Positions 25,647 to 33,105 of a DNA stretch of 64,000 nucleotides are shown here, one piece after another. Positions within the stretch are counted from its first letter, which is position 1. Each line of letters opens with the position of its first letter. The notes beneath the pieces are model-generated. The model was given only the letters and a program-made list of their open reading frames with translations. It had not been told where the DNA came from and searched no databases. The stretch is from Heliomicrobium modesticaldum Ice1 (GTDB lineage: Bacteria; Bacillota; Desulfitobacteriia; Heliobacteriales; Heliobacteriaceae). The translations under genes and the position numbers were made by a program. The stretch spans positions 2,862,001 through 2,926,000 of the forward strand of contig NC_010337.2 in NCBI RefSeq assembly GCF_000019165.1. Reading direction: 5' to 3'.

Positions 25647-26072
25647 ATGGGCATCAATAAATTCAACTCGGAAGGTTATTACGACCCCACCGCCTATGAG
25701 GCCTTGACAGCTGTAGAGCAAGAGGAAAAAGCCGCAAAAGCTTTCAGGCCCCTTGTATATATCTGTTCCCCATATTCCGGGAATGTCGAAAGCAACATCA
25801 AGTCGGCCAGGCGGTACAGCCGGTTTGCGGTTGAAATGGGATATATCCCTTTCACACCGCACCTGCTTTACCCTCAATTTTTAGATGACGACAACCCGGC
25901 TGAATGCAGCCTGGGTTTACTCTTTGGCAATGTACTTATGTCAAAATGCGCGGAAGTCTGGGTGTTTGGCGGCTATATCTCCTCCGGAATGAACGCTGAG
26001 ATTGAAAGAGCCAAGCGAAAGAAATACACCATCAGATATTTTTCTGATGACTGCAAGGAGGTCTCGGAATGA
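25647..26072 (+). CDS. DUF4406/DUF7768-like nucleoside deoxyribosyltransferase fold protein
   Basis: A protein of 141 residues. After a 30-residue lead come PLVYICSPYSGNVESNIKSA, then EMGYIPFTPHLLYPQFLDDD and VWVFGGYISSGMNAEIERAK. These are the three blocks of the family related to nucleoside 2-deoxyribosyltransferases. Possible roles are base exchange or nucleotide salvage for phage DNA synthesis; activity is not proven for this family. AGCGAGGTCGACC precedes the ATG, and the gene overlaps the primase gene by 4 bp. Confidence 0.82.
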   Translation: MGINKFNSEGYYDPTAYEALTAVEQEEKAAKAFRPLVYICSPYSGNVESNIKSARRYSRFAVEMGYIPFTPHLLYPQFLDDDNPAECSLGLLFGNVLMSKCAEVWVFGGYISSGMNAEIERAKRKKYTIRYFSDDCKEVSE

Positions 26073-28456
26073 AGATTTCATACGGTAACAGCCGCATGGA
26101 TAAGAAGTGGAAAAACAGCGACATCTCCTGGGATGACTTTTGCACACGGGTTAATACCACTGTCCGCACCACGGAAACCGTGGAGGAATACCGAAAACTG
26201 AAGAAAGGTCAGCAGGACGCTATCAAGGATGTCGGCGGCTATGTGGCCGGCCACCTAAAGTCGGGCCGCCGTAAAAAGGGATTTGTACTCTGCCGCTCCA
26301 TGATCCTTCTGGATATGGACTACGGCACTCCGGGCGTTTGGGACGAAGTCATTATGAAGTGCGACTTTAGGTGCTGTGCCTACTCTACACATAAGCACAC
26401 TCCTGAAAAGCCCCGTATCCGCCTTGCCATCCCGCTCTCCCGTGATGTCAGCGAAGCGGAATATCCTGCGGTAGCCCGGATGGTGGCAAAGGACATTGGA
26501 ATTGACCTTTTTGACGATACGACCTATGAAGCCCACCGGCTCATGTACTGGCCGTCCACCTCTATGAACGGCGAATTCTGGTTCCGGAAGAAGGATGGAA
26601 TCGACATTAACCCGGATGAATACCTTACCCGCTATGACGATTGGCAGGACGAGTCCACTTGGCCGCGCTCCAGCCGTCAATCCGAGGTGGTGCGGAGCGG
26701 TGTCGCCGAAGCAGGGAATCCGCTCACCAAGCCGGGCATCATCGGTGCGTTCAACCGTACCTATACCGTTGAGGAGGCAATCGAAGCTTTCCTCTCCGAT
26801 GTATATGAGCCATCCGCCATGAACGGCAGATACGACTATATCCCAGCTGACAGCAGTGCGGGCGTGGTTATCTATGACAGCGTGTATGTGTACAGCCATC
26901 ACGCCACCGACCCCGCCTGCGGAAAACTGCTGAATGCTTTTGACCTGGTACGGCTTCATAAATTCCGCGCCCTTGACGATAAGTCCGCCGAAGATACCCC
27001 GGTGAGCAAGCTGCCGTCCTATAAGGCAATGACGGAGCTTGCGGTAAATGACGAGCGTGTGAAGCTGCTTTTGGCAGAAGAACGCCGGGCGCAGGCATCG
27101 GCCGAATTTGCCGAAGAAGATACGGACTGGGAGAAAAACCTCGAGTATGAACCGCGCTCCACCGTGCTTAAAAACTCCCTTGGCAATCTTCTGCTCATCC
27201 TGAAAAACGACCCAAAGCTGCAAGGCATCCGCTATAACCGCCTTGCGAATCAGATTTACGGCGATGACGCCCTGCCGTGGGAACGCCCCTACCAGGCATG
27301 GCGGGATGCGGATATGGCGCAGCTTGTGGCTTATGTGGATAAAACCTACGGCACGTTTTCTTCCCGCAACTATGAGCTTGCGCTCACTAAGGCTGCGGAC
27401 GACCGTGCCTATCATCCTATCCGCGATTACCTCGACAATCTGCCCGAATGGGATGGCACCAAGCGGGTGGAAACCTTGCTTGTCCGGTATTTTGGCGCGG
27501 AGGATACGGAGTATACCAGGATGGTTACCCGAAAAACTCTCGCGGCGGCGGTGGCCCGTATCTATCAGCCGGGCATTAAGTTCGACTCCATGCTGGTGCT
27601 GAACGGACGGACCGACCTCGGCAAGTCCACCTTCTTTGCCCGGCTTGCCGGGGAATGGTTTTCCGACAGCCTGAATTTTACCGATATGGGCAAAGGCAAA
27701 GATGCCGCAGAGAAAATCCAGGGTGTCTGGATTGTGGAAATCCCCGAACTGGCGGGCCTGTCAAAAATGGATGTCAACAACATCAAAGGCTTCCTTTCCC
27801 GGCAGGACGACCAGTACCGCCCTTCCTACGGGCGAACAGTAGAAAGCCATCCGCGCCAATGTATTATCGTCGGCTCCACGAATGCGGAAAATGCTGGATT
27901 CCTTCGTGATACCACCGGAAACCGCCGTTTCTGGGTCGTGCGTGTCTGGGGTGGCAGTAAAAAAGGCTGGGATTTGCCCGAAACCGATGTGCCTCAAATT
28001 TGGGCGGAAGCGAAGCACTACTGGAAGCAAGGCGAAAAGCTTTATCTTGAAGGCAGCGCGGCAGAACAGGCAAAAGCTGAACAGACGACGGCCCTTGAAG
28101 CCGATGAGCGCGAAGGCGTGGTTCGCGAATACCTCGATATGCTTCTGCCGGATAACTGGTACGACATGGATTTATACAACCGGAAACATTACTTTTCCTC
28201 GGACGACCCATTGCATCCGGAAGGCAAAAACCAGCGTGAGTTTGTCAGCAATATGGAAATCTGGTGCGAATGCTTCGGCAATGACCGAGGTAAGTTCGAG
28301 CGCCAGGCTGACAGCTACAAAATCAAGCTGATCATGCAAAAGATTGGCGGCTGGGTATATTCAGGCCAGAAAAAGAAAATCAAGGGCTATGGCGCCCAGT
28401 ATGTGTGGGTACGAACCATAGACGGAACCGGAAATTCCAATCTTGGAATCTCTTAG
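26069..28456 (+). CDS. VapE-type primase-helicase
   Basis: A protein of 795 residues. The N-terminal 190 or so look like an archaeo-eukaryotic-type primase: ILLDMDYGTPGVWDE with paired aspartates, then AYSTHKHTPEKPRIRLAIPL. The C-terminal 450 residues are a virulence-associated E (D5-like SF3/AAA) helicase: MLVLNGRTDLGKSTFFARLA with Walker A GKST, IQGVWIVEIPELAGLSK with Walker B and CIIVGSTNAENAGFLRDTTG as sensor 1. It initiates prophage DNA replication. The name reflects Dichelobacter virulence-region homologues, not a virulence role. Confidence 0.9.
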   Translation: MKISYGNSRMDKKWKNSDISWDDFCTRVNTTVRTTETVEEYRKLKKGQQDAIKDVGGYVAGHLKSGRRKKGFVLCRSMILLDMDYGTPGVWDEVIMKCDFRCCAYSTHKHTPEKPRIRLAIPLSRDVSEAEYPAVARMVAKDIGIDLFDDTTYEAHRLMYWPSTSMNGEFWFRKKDGIDINPDEYLTRYDDWQDESTWPRSSRQSEVVRSGVAEAGNPLTKPGIIGAFNRTYTVEEAIEAFLSDVYEPSAMNGRYDYIPADSSAGVVIYDSVYVYSHHATDPACGKLLNAFDLVRLHKFRALDDKSAEDTPVSKLPSYKAMTELAVNDERVKLLLAEERRAQASAEFAEEDTDWEKNLEYEPRSTVLKNSLGNLLLILKNDPKLQGIRYNRLANQIYGDDALPWERPYQAWRDADMAQLVAYVDKTYGTFSSRNYELALTKAADDRAYHPIRDYLDNLPEWDGTKRVETLLVRYFGAEDTEYTRMVTRKTLAAAVARIYQPGIKFDSMLVLNGRTDLGKSTFFARLAGEWFSDSLNFTDMGKGKDAAEKIQGVWIVEIPELAGLSKMDVNNIKGFLSRQDDQYRPSYGRTVESHPRQCIIVGSTNAENAGFLRDTTGNRRFWVVRVWGGSKKGWDLPETDVPQIWAEAKHYWKQGEKLYLEGSAAEQAKAEQTTALEADEREGVVREYLDMLLPDNWYDMDLYNRKHYFSSDDPLHPEGKNQREFVSNMEIWCECFGNDRGKFERQADSYKIKLIMQKIGGWVYSGQKKKIKGYGAQYVWVRTIDGTGNSNLGIS

Positions 28457-28621
28457 AACCTTGATATATCAACGCTTTTTCCAAGGGTTCCATAGTTCCA
28501 ATATAAATAAAGAATTATGGATATAGGAAAAGAGCTATCGTGTGTACCCGCATATACGCGCGTATAGGTTATATGGAATTCGTGGAACTTTAGAACCTTG
28601 GAACTGGCAGAAAGGACTTGT
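28457..28621. repeat. Inverted-repeat region after the primase gene, candidate replication origin
   Basis: TTCCAAGGGTTCCATAGTTC (from about 28479) and the reverse complement of the block ending near 28606 (GTTCCAAGGTTCTAAAGTTC) form an imperfect 22-bp inverted repeat about 100 bp apart. Between them are an A+T-rich stretch and the perfect palindrome ATACGCGCGTAT (about 28553-28564). The end of the primase gene carries further GGAATTCCAA-type units. There is no gene. Confidence 0.5.
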
Positions 28622-28903
28622 ATGAGAGAAAAAACCATAGAAATAAAACTCAAAAACACAGTCAAGTCAATGGGCGGCATCGCCCTGAAGCTGATATCAC
28701 CGGGTTTCGATGGGGTGCCTGACCGCTTAGTACTGCTCCCCCATGGGAAGCTGGCGTTCATAGAACTCAAGGCATCGGGCAAACGGCCGCGCCCGTTGCA
28801 GGAAAAACGAAAAAGACAACTGGAAGCGTTAGGCTTTTTAGTATTCTGCATTGACGGTGCCGGGCAGATTGGAGGAATCCTTGATGAAATACAGTCCTCA
28901 TGA
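28622..28903 (+). CDS. VRR-NUC domain nuclease
   Basis: A protein of 93 residues. REKTIEIKLKNTVKSMGGIA is followed by GFDGVPDRLVLLPHGKLAFI then ELKASGKRPRPLQEK, the VRR-NUC PD...ExK core with catalytic D, E and K visible. Stand-alone phage VRR-NUCs are Holliday-junction-type resolvases or structure-specific nucleases. The ATG at 28622 follows AGAAAGGACTTGT. It overlaps the helicase gene by 20 bp. Confidence 0.9.
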   Translation: MREKTIEIKLKNTVKSMGGIALKLISPGFDGVPDRLVLLPHGKLAFIELKASGKRPRPLQEKRKRQLEALGFLVFCIDGAGQIGGILDEIQSS

Positions 28904-30242
28904 CTATCAATCCTATGTGACAAATTTCATACTGGAACACCCTATCTCAGCGGTATTTCTGGATATGGGGCTTGGCAAAAGCGTTATTACCCTTACCGCC
29001 ATCTTCGACCTTGCGCTTGACAGCTTCCTCATCCGCAAAGTGCTGGTTATCGCCCCGCTGCGGGTTGCAAGGGACACATGGCCTGCGGAAATCGAAAAGT
29101 GGGACCACCTAAAAGGCCTGACATACTCGGTGGCTGTCGGTACGGAGCAGGAACGCAGGTTTGCGCTTATGCAAAACGTCGATGTGTATCTGATCAACCG
29201 TGAAAACGTGGACTGGCTGGTAAACAAGAGCAAGCTGCCCTTCGACTACGACATGGTGGTGGTTGATGAGCTTTCCTCCTTCAAGGCATACGGTTCAAAG
29301 CGGTTCAAGGCACTGCGCCGTGTCCGTCCGAAGGTAAAACGCATCGTGGGGCTGACAGGTACCCCTTCCGGTAACGGCCTCATGGATTTATGGGCGGAAA
29401 TCGGCATTCTCGACATGGGCCAGCGGCTCGGCCGATTCATCACCCATTACCGTAACAGCTTCTTTACCCCGGATAAGCGCAATCAGCAGGTTGTTTTCAG
29501 TTATAAGCCCCTGCCCGGGGCGGAGGACGAGATTTACCGCCGTATTTCCGACATCACGATAAGTATGAAAAGCACAGACTACCTCAAGATGCCGGAATGC
29601 GTGATAAACGAGATCCCCGTGCGGCTGTCGGAAAAAGAGAAAAAAGTTTACGAAACCATGAAGCGAGAGCTCGTCCTTTCACTGGAAGGGCAAGAGATTG
29701 ATGCCGGAAGCGCCGCGAGCCTGTCGAACAAGCTGCTGCAGATGGCTAATGGTGCAGTTTATGCCGATGATGGCTCAGTTGTCAATATCCACGGCCGTAA
29801 GCTTGACGCCTTAGAAGATATCCTTGAAGCCGCCAATGGCAAGCCCGTTCTGATCGCCTACTGGTATAAGCATGACCTAAACCGTATACTTAAGCGTTTC
29901 CCCGCCGAGCGGCTGGATAGCGTCGATTCCATCAGGCGATGGAATGACGGCGAAATCCCGGTAGCAGTCATCCACCCGGCTTCTGCCGGCCACGGTTTGA
30001 ACCTGCAGGCCGGTGGTTCCACCCTCGTATGGTTTGGGCTGACATGGTCGTTGGAACTCTACCAGCAGACCAACGCCCGGCTCTGGCGTCAGGGGCAAAA
30101 AGAAACCGTGGTCATCCACCACATTATCACCAAGGGTACGATTGACGAGCAGGTTATGAAAGCATTACGGCTCAAAGACAAAACCCAGACCGCTTTGATT
30201 GATGCGGTCAAGGCAAACCTTGAAAAGGAGGCTGGCATATGA
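28884..30242 (+). CDS. SNF2-type DNA helicase
   Basis: A protein of 452 residues: KYSPHDYQSYVTNFILEHPI, then Walker A in FLDMGLGKSVITLTAI, DEAH-box variant DELS in DMVVVDELSSFK, LTGTPSGNGLMDLWAEI and C-terminal QAGGSTLVWFGLTWSLELYQ then QTNARLWRQGQ. This is the compact SNF2 family helicase found beside VRR-NUC in many clostridial prophages. It presumably remodels or unwinds DNA for replication or recombination. The start was chosen at 28884 with GGAGGAATCCTTG upstream. Confidence 0.92.
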   Translation: MKYSPHDYQSYVTNFILEHPISAVFLDMGLGKSVITLTAIFDLALDSFLIRKVLVIAPLRVARDTWPAEIEKWDHLKGLTYSVAVGTEQERRFALMQNVDVYLINRENVDWLVNKSKLPFDYDMVVVDELSSFKAYGSKRFKALRRVRPKVKRIVGLTGTPSGNGLMDLWAEIGILDMGQRLGRFITHYRNSFFTPDKRNQQVVFSYKPLPGAEDEIYRRISDITISMKSTDYLKMPECVINEIPVRLSEKEKKVYETMKRELVLSLEGQEIDAGSAASLSNKLLQMANGAVYADDGSVVNIHGRKLDALEDILEAANGKPVLIAYWYKHDLNRILKRFPAERLDSVDSIRRWNDGEIPVAVIHPASAGHGLNLQAGGSTLVWFGLTWSLELYQQTNARLWRQGQKETVVIHHIITKGTIDEQVMKALRLKDKTQTALIDAVKANLEKEAGI

Positions 30243-30688
30243 TTGCGCTGAAATATATCAATAAGAACGCCGCTACGGTAGCCGCCATACGCGACTACGA
30301 AAACATGCGGTTTATCATCAACAACACGCCCCAGGAAATCAAGGATGTGTATGAGCAAATGGCTTCACCCAGGGGTCCCAAACTGTCCGGGCTGCCGTCC
30401 GCAAGGAACCCCCAGGCGGGGGCCGATAAGCTGGCCGCGCAGATTGACAAGCTGGACATCCTGCGGGAACGCTACAGCCAGGCGATAGAGTACATGGCTT
30501 GGTTTGAGCCTGCGTGGTCTAGCATGACCGACACCGAACAGCATATCCTATCTGAATTCTACATGGGTGATAACCAGAAGTCCGGCGCAACCTACCGCCT
30601 GATGAGTGAACTCAGCTACAGCGAGCGGAAGATTGAGCAGATGCGCAGTGACGCCCTGAAACACCTGCGGATTCTTCTCTTCGGATAA
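30239..30688 (+). CDS. ArpU/sigma-like late transcription regulator
   Basis: A protein of 149 residues: IALKYINKNAATVAAIRDYE, a loop with PRGPKLSGLPSARNPQAGAD, then DKLDILRERYSQAIEYMAWF and a C-terminal helix-turn-helix (ATYRLMSELSYSERKIEQMR then SDALKHL). Proteins with this pattern between replication and packaging genes in Firmicute phages are ArpU/RinA-like activators of the late operon. It overlaps the helicase by 4 bp and is followed by a terminator, so it ends the early transcript. Confidence 0.8.
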   Translation: MIALKYINKNAATVAAIRDYENMRFIINNTPQEIKDVYEQMASPRGPKLSGLPSARNPQAGADKLAAQIDKLDILRERYSQAIEYMAWFEPAWSSMTDTEQHILSEFYMGDNQKSGATYRLMSELSYSERKIEQMRSDALKHLRILLFG

Positions 30689-30759
30689 AGTGTGCGGAAT
30701 TCATGCGGTTTGTTTGCGGACGGGCGTTGTATAATGGTAGCATCGAAAACTGTGATCAG

Positions 30760-30793
30760 AGCCTTCACGGGGAAACTCGCGGGGGCTTTTTGT
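30760..30793 (+). terminator. Terminator between early and late regions
   Basis: The stem AGCCTTC/GGGGGCT with an inner CGGG/CTCG and a GAAA tetraloop (30760-30787) is followed by TTTTTGTTT. It lies between the ArpU-like gene and the HNH gene. A TATAAT at 30730-30735 upstream could be a -10 box, but there is no convincing -35. Confidence 0.7.
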
Positions 30794-30815
30794 TTGCCCC
30801 AAGCGAGGTGGCCCA

Positions 30816-31172
30816 ATGCCATACAGACCAAAGCGTCCGTGTTCCCACCCCGGCTGCTCGAAGCTGACGGGCGGCAGATTCTGTGAGAAGCACGCCAAGG
30901 AAGAAGCAAAACGATACGAACGCTACCAGCGCGACCCCGCCGTAAGGAAACGCTACGGCAGGACGTGGAAGAGAATCCGCGACCGCTACATCGCGGCGCA
31001 CCCGCTTTGCGAGCAATGCGAGAAGCAAGGACGGATCACACCCGCCGAGGAAGTACACCACATCAAGCCGCTGTCCCAAGGCGGCACCAACGATATGAGC
31101 AACCTCATGTCGTTATGTACCCCCTGCCACTCCGAGATCACCGCCCGAGAAGGCGGACGCTGGGACCGGTAG
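30816..31172 (+). CDS. HNH endonuclease
   Basis: A protein of 118 residues. An N-terminal zinc finger (CSHPGCSKLTGGRFCEKH) is followed by WKRIRDRYIAAHPLCEQCEK, then VHHIKPLSQGGTNDMSNLMS and LCTPCHSEITAREGG, the HNH core with its structural CxxC pairs. Such genes sit next to the terminase in HK97-type phages and are needed for DNA packaging with the large terminase. The ATG is taken at 30816 with AAGCGAGGTGGCCCA upstream. Confidence 0.92.
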   Translation: MPYRPKRPCSHPGCSKLTGGRFCEKHAKEEAKRYERYQRDPAVRKRYGRTWKRIRDRYIAAHPLCEQCEKQGRITPAEEVHHIKPLSQGGTNDMSNLMSLCTPCHSEITAREGGRWDR

Positions 31173-31287
31173 GGGCGGTCGAAATCTCTGTGACTTCTCT
31201 CGCGTGCAACGGGCGTGGGGTCACGCGCGAAAAAATACCGGTTCAAACAGGGGATTAAAGCCCTGCCACGAAGGGAGGTGACGGCGC

Positions 31288-31866
31288 GTGGCAAAAGACG
31301 GAACAAACAGAGGAGGCCGCCGCGTGCGCGCCGGGGACAAACCACAACCCCTTGCAGAGAAGATCGCAACGGGGAAAGCCGCCCGGATTTTAGAAGCCAC
31401 GGATCTGCACCCCGAGTCGATGCTCGAAGCAAGCGACCTTGACGGCGCGGCGGATTTATATGGCGAAGACATGCCGGAGCCGAGTGACTACCTCCGGGCA
31501 AGACAAAAAGACGGGAAACCGCTGGGCGCCGATGCGCTGTTTATTGAAACGTGGAAGTGGCTCAAAGAGCGCGGTTGCGAGAAGTTCGTCAACCCCAGGC
31601 TGATTGAAGCCTATGCGCAGGCATTTACGCGTTATATCCAGTGCGAAGAGGCTATTAGCACCTACGGGCTTCTGGGCAAGCACCCTACTACAGGCGGTGC
31701 GATCACCAGCCCCTTTGTGCAAATGAGCCAGTCGTTCCAGAAGCAGGCAAATCTCATCTGGTATGAGATTTTTGACATAGTCAAGCAAAACTGCACCACG
31801 GCTTTCGTCGGCAATCCGCAGGACGATATCATGGAAGCCCTCCTGTCGGGCAGGAAAGGACGGTAA
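31288..31866 (+). CDS. terS: Terminase small subunit, P27 family
   Basis: A protein of 192 residues. After a basic lead come ADALFIETWKWLKERGCEKF and VNPRLIEAYAQAFTRYIQCE, then PFVQMSQSFQKQANLIWYEI, the P27 signature. It recognises phage DNA and hands it to the large subunit. The start is a GTG with GAAGGGAGGTGACGGC upstream. Two methyltransferase genes and the accessory cassette separate it by 11 kb from the large subunit gene, although much of that distance is later insertions. Confidence 0.88.
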   Translation: MAKDGTNRGGRRVRAGDKPQPLAEKIATGKAARILEATDLHPESMLEASDLDGAADLYGEDMPEPSDYLRARQKDGKPLGADALFIETWKWLKERGCEKFVNPRLIEAYAQAFTRYIQCEEAISTYGLLGKHPTTGGAITSPFVQMSQSFQKQANLIWYEIFDIVKQNCTTAFVGNPQDDIMEALLSGRKGR

Positions 31867-31872
31867 CGCTTT

Positions 31873-33105
31873 ATGAATACAACCGAGCGTTTTGAAAAAG
31901 TGAATACAGACAAACTGGTGCCGTATGCCCGCAACGCTCGTACCCATAGTAAGGAACAGATACTCCAGCTTCGGGCGAGCCTTCGCGAGTTCGGTTTTGT
32001 CAATCCGGTCATCGTGGATAAAGACCTGAACATTATTGCCGGACACGGCCGCGTCCTCGCCGCTAAGGAGGAAGGCATTGCGGAGGTTCCCTGCGTGTTC
32101 GCAGAACACCTGACCGAAGCCCAGAAAAGAGCCTACATTATCGCAGACAACCGCCTTGCGCTGAATGCAGGCTGGGATGCTGAGATGCTTTCGGTGGAGC
32201 TCTCTGACCTGCAGGGAGCGGACTTCGATATTTCGCTCCTTGGCTTCGATGATGCCGAACTGAATAAGCTGATGGGCAACATCGAAGATATTAAAGACGA
32301 TGACTTTGACGTGGAGGGCGAACTGCAAAAGCCCGCCGTCACAAAACCGGGCGACCTGTGGCTGCTGGGGCGTCACCGCCTTGTCTGCGGCGACAGCACC
32401 AAACCGGAGACCTTCTCCCTGCTCATGGACGGAAAACTCGCCAACCTCGTGGTCACAGACCCTCCGTATAACGTCAATTACGAGGGAAAGGCGGGAAAAA
32501 TTAAGAACGACAACATGGCGGATGACAAGTTTTACCGGTTCCTGCTGGACGCTTTCACATTGACCGAAAAGGCGATGGCGAAGGAAGCGTCCATCTATAT
32601 ATTCCATGCGGACACCGAGGGCCTGAACTTCCGCAGGGCATTTTCCGACGCCGGGTTTTATCTGTCGGGGACGTGCATCTGGAAGAAGCAATCGCTGGTA
32701 TTGGGCCGGTCGCCCTACCAGTGGCAGCATGAACCCATTCTCTTCGGCTGGAAGAAAGCGGGCAAGCATGCCTGGTACTCCGACCGCAAGCAGTCCACCG
32801 TCTGGGAATTCGACAAGCCGAAGAAGAACGCCGACCACCCCACGATGAAGCCTGTGCCGCTTATTGCCTACCCGATCCTCAACTCCAGTATGACAGGCTG
32901 TATTGTCCTCGACCCCTTCGGAGGTTCGGGCAGCACCCTCATCGCCTGCGAGCAGACCGACCGAATTTGCCACACGGTCGAACTGGATGAGAAATTCTGC
33001 GATGTTATCGTGAAGCGGTACATCGAACAGGCAGGTACAGATAATGTAATCCTTATACGGGGTGGTGCAAAGATTCCCTACAGTGAGGTGACTGCTGATG
33101 GATAG
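31873..33105 (+). CDS. DNA methyltransferase with ParB-like N-terminus
   Basis: A protein of 410 residues. Residues 1-100 are a ParB/Srx-type domain: LVPYARNARTHSKEQILQLR, then IIAGHGRVLAAKEEG and KRAYIIADNRLALNAGWD. The methyltransferase follows with catalytic TDPPYNVNYEG and, at the C-terminus, LDPFGGSGSTLIACE, then HTVELDEKFCDVIVKRY. DPPY before FxGxG marks a beta-class amino-methyltransferase (N6-adenine or N4-cytosine). This fusion is typical of phages and probably protects phage DNA from host restriction or marks it for packaging. It overlaps the cytosine methyltransferase gene by 8 bp. Confidence 0.92.
   Translation: MNTTERFEKVNTDKLVPYARNARTHSKEQILQLRASLREFGFVNPVIVDKDLNIIAGHGRVLAAKEEGIAEVPCVFAEHLTEAQKRAYIIADNRLALNAGWDAEMLSVELSDLQGADFDISLLGFDDAELNKLMGNIEDIKDDDFDVEGELQKPAVTKPGDLWLLGRHRLVCGDSTKPETFSLLMDGKLANLVVTDPPYNVNYEGKAGKIKNDNMADDKFYRFLLDAFTLTEKAMAKEASIYIFHADTEGLNFRRAFSDAGFYLSGTCIWKKQSLVLGRSPYQWQHEPILFGWKKAGKHAWYSDRKQSTVWEFDKPKKNADHPTMKPVPLIAYPILNSSMTGCIVLDPFGGSGSTLIACEQTDRICHTVELDEKFCDVIVKRYIEQAGTDNVILIRGGAKIPYSEVTADG

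Noticed and set aside
26255-27415. 386-codon open frame on the minus strand
   Set aside because: It lies wholly opposite the VapE primase-helicase, has no ribosome binding site and no family pattern.
30729-30745. TATAATGGTAGCA resembling a tRNA D-arm
   Set aside because: No tRNA cloverleaf can be built. At best it is a -10 box.
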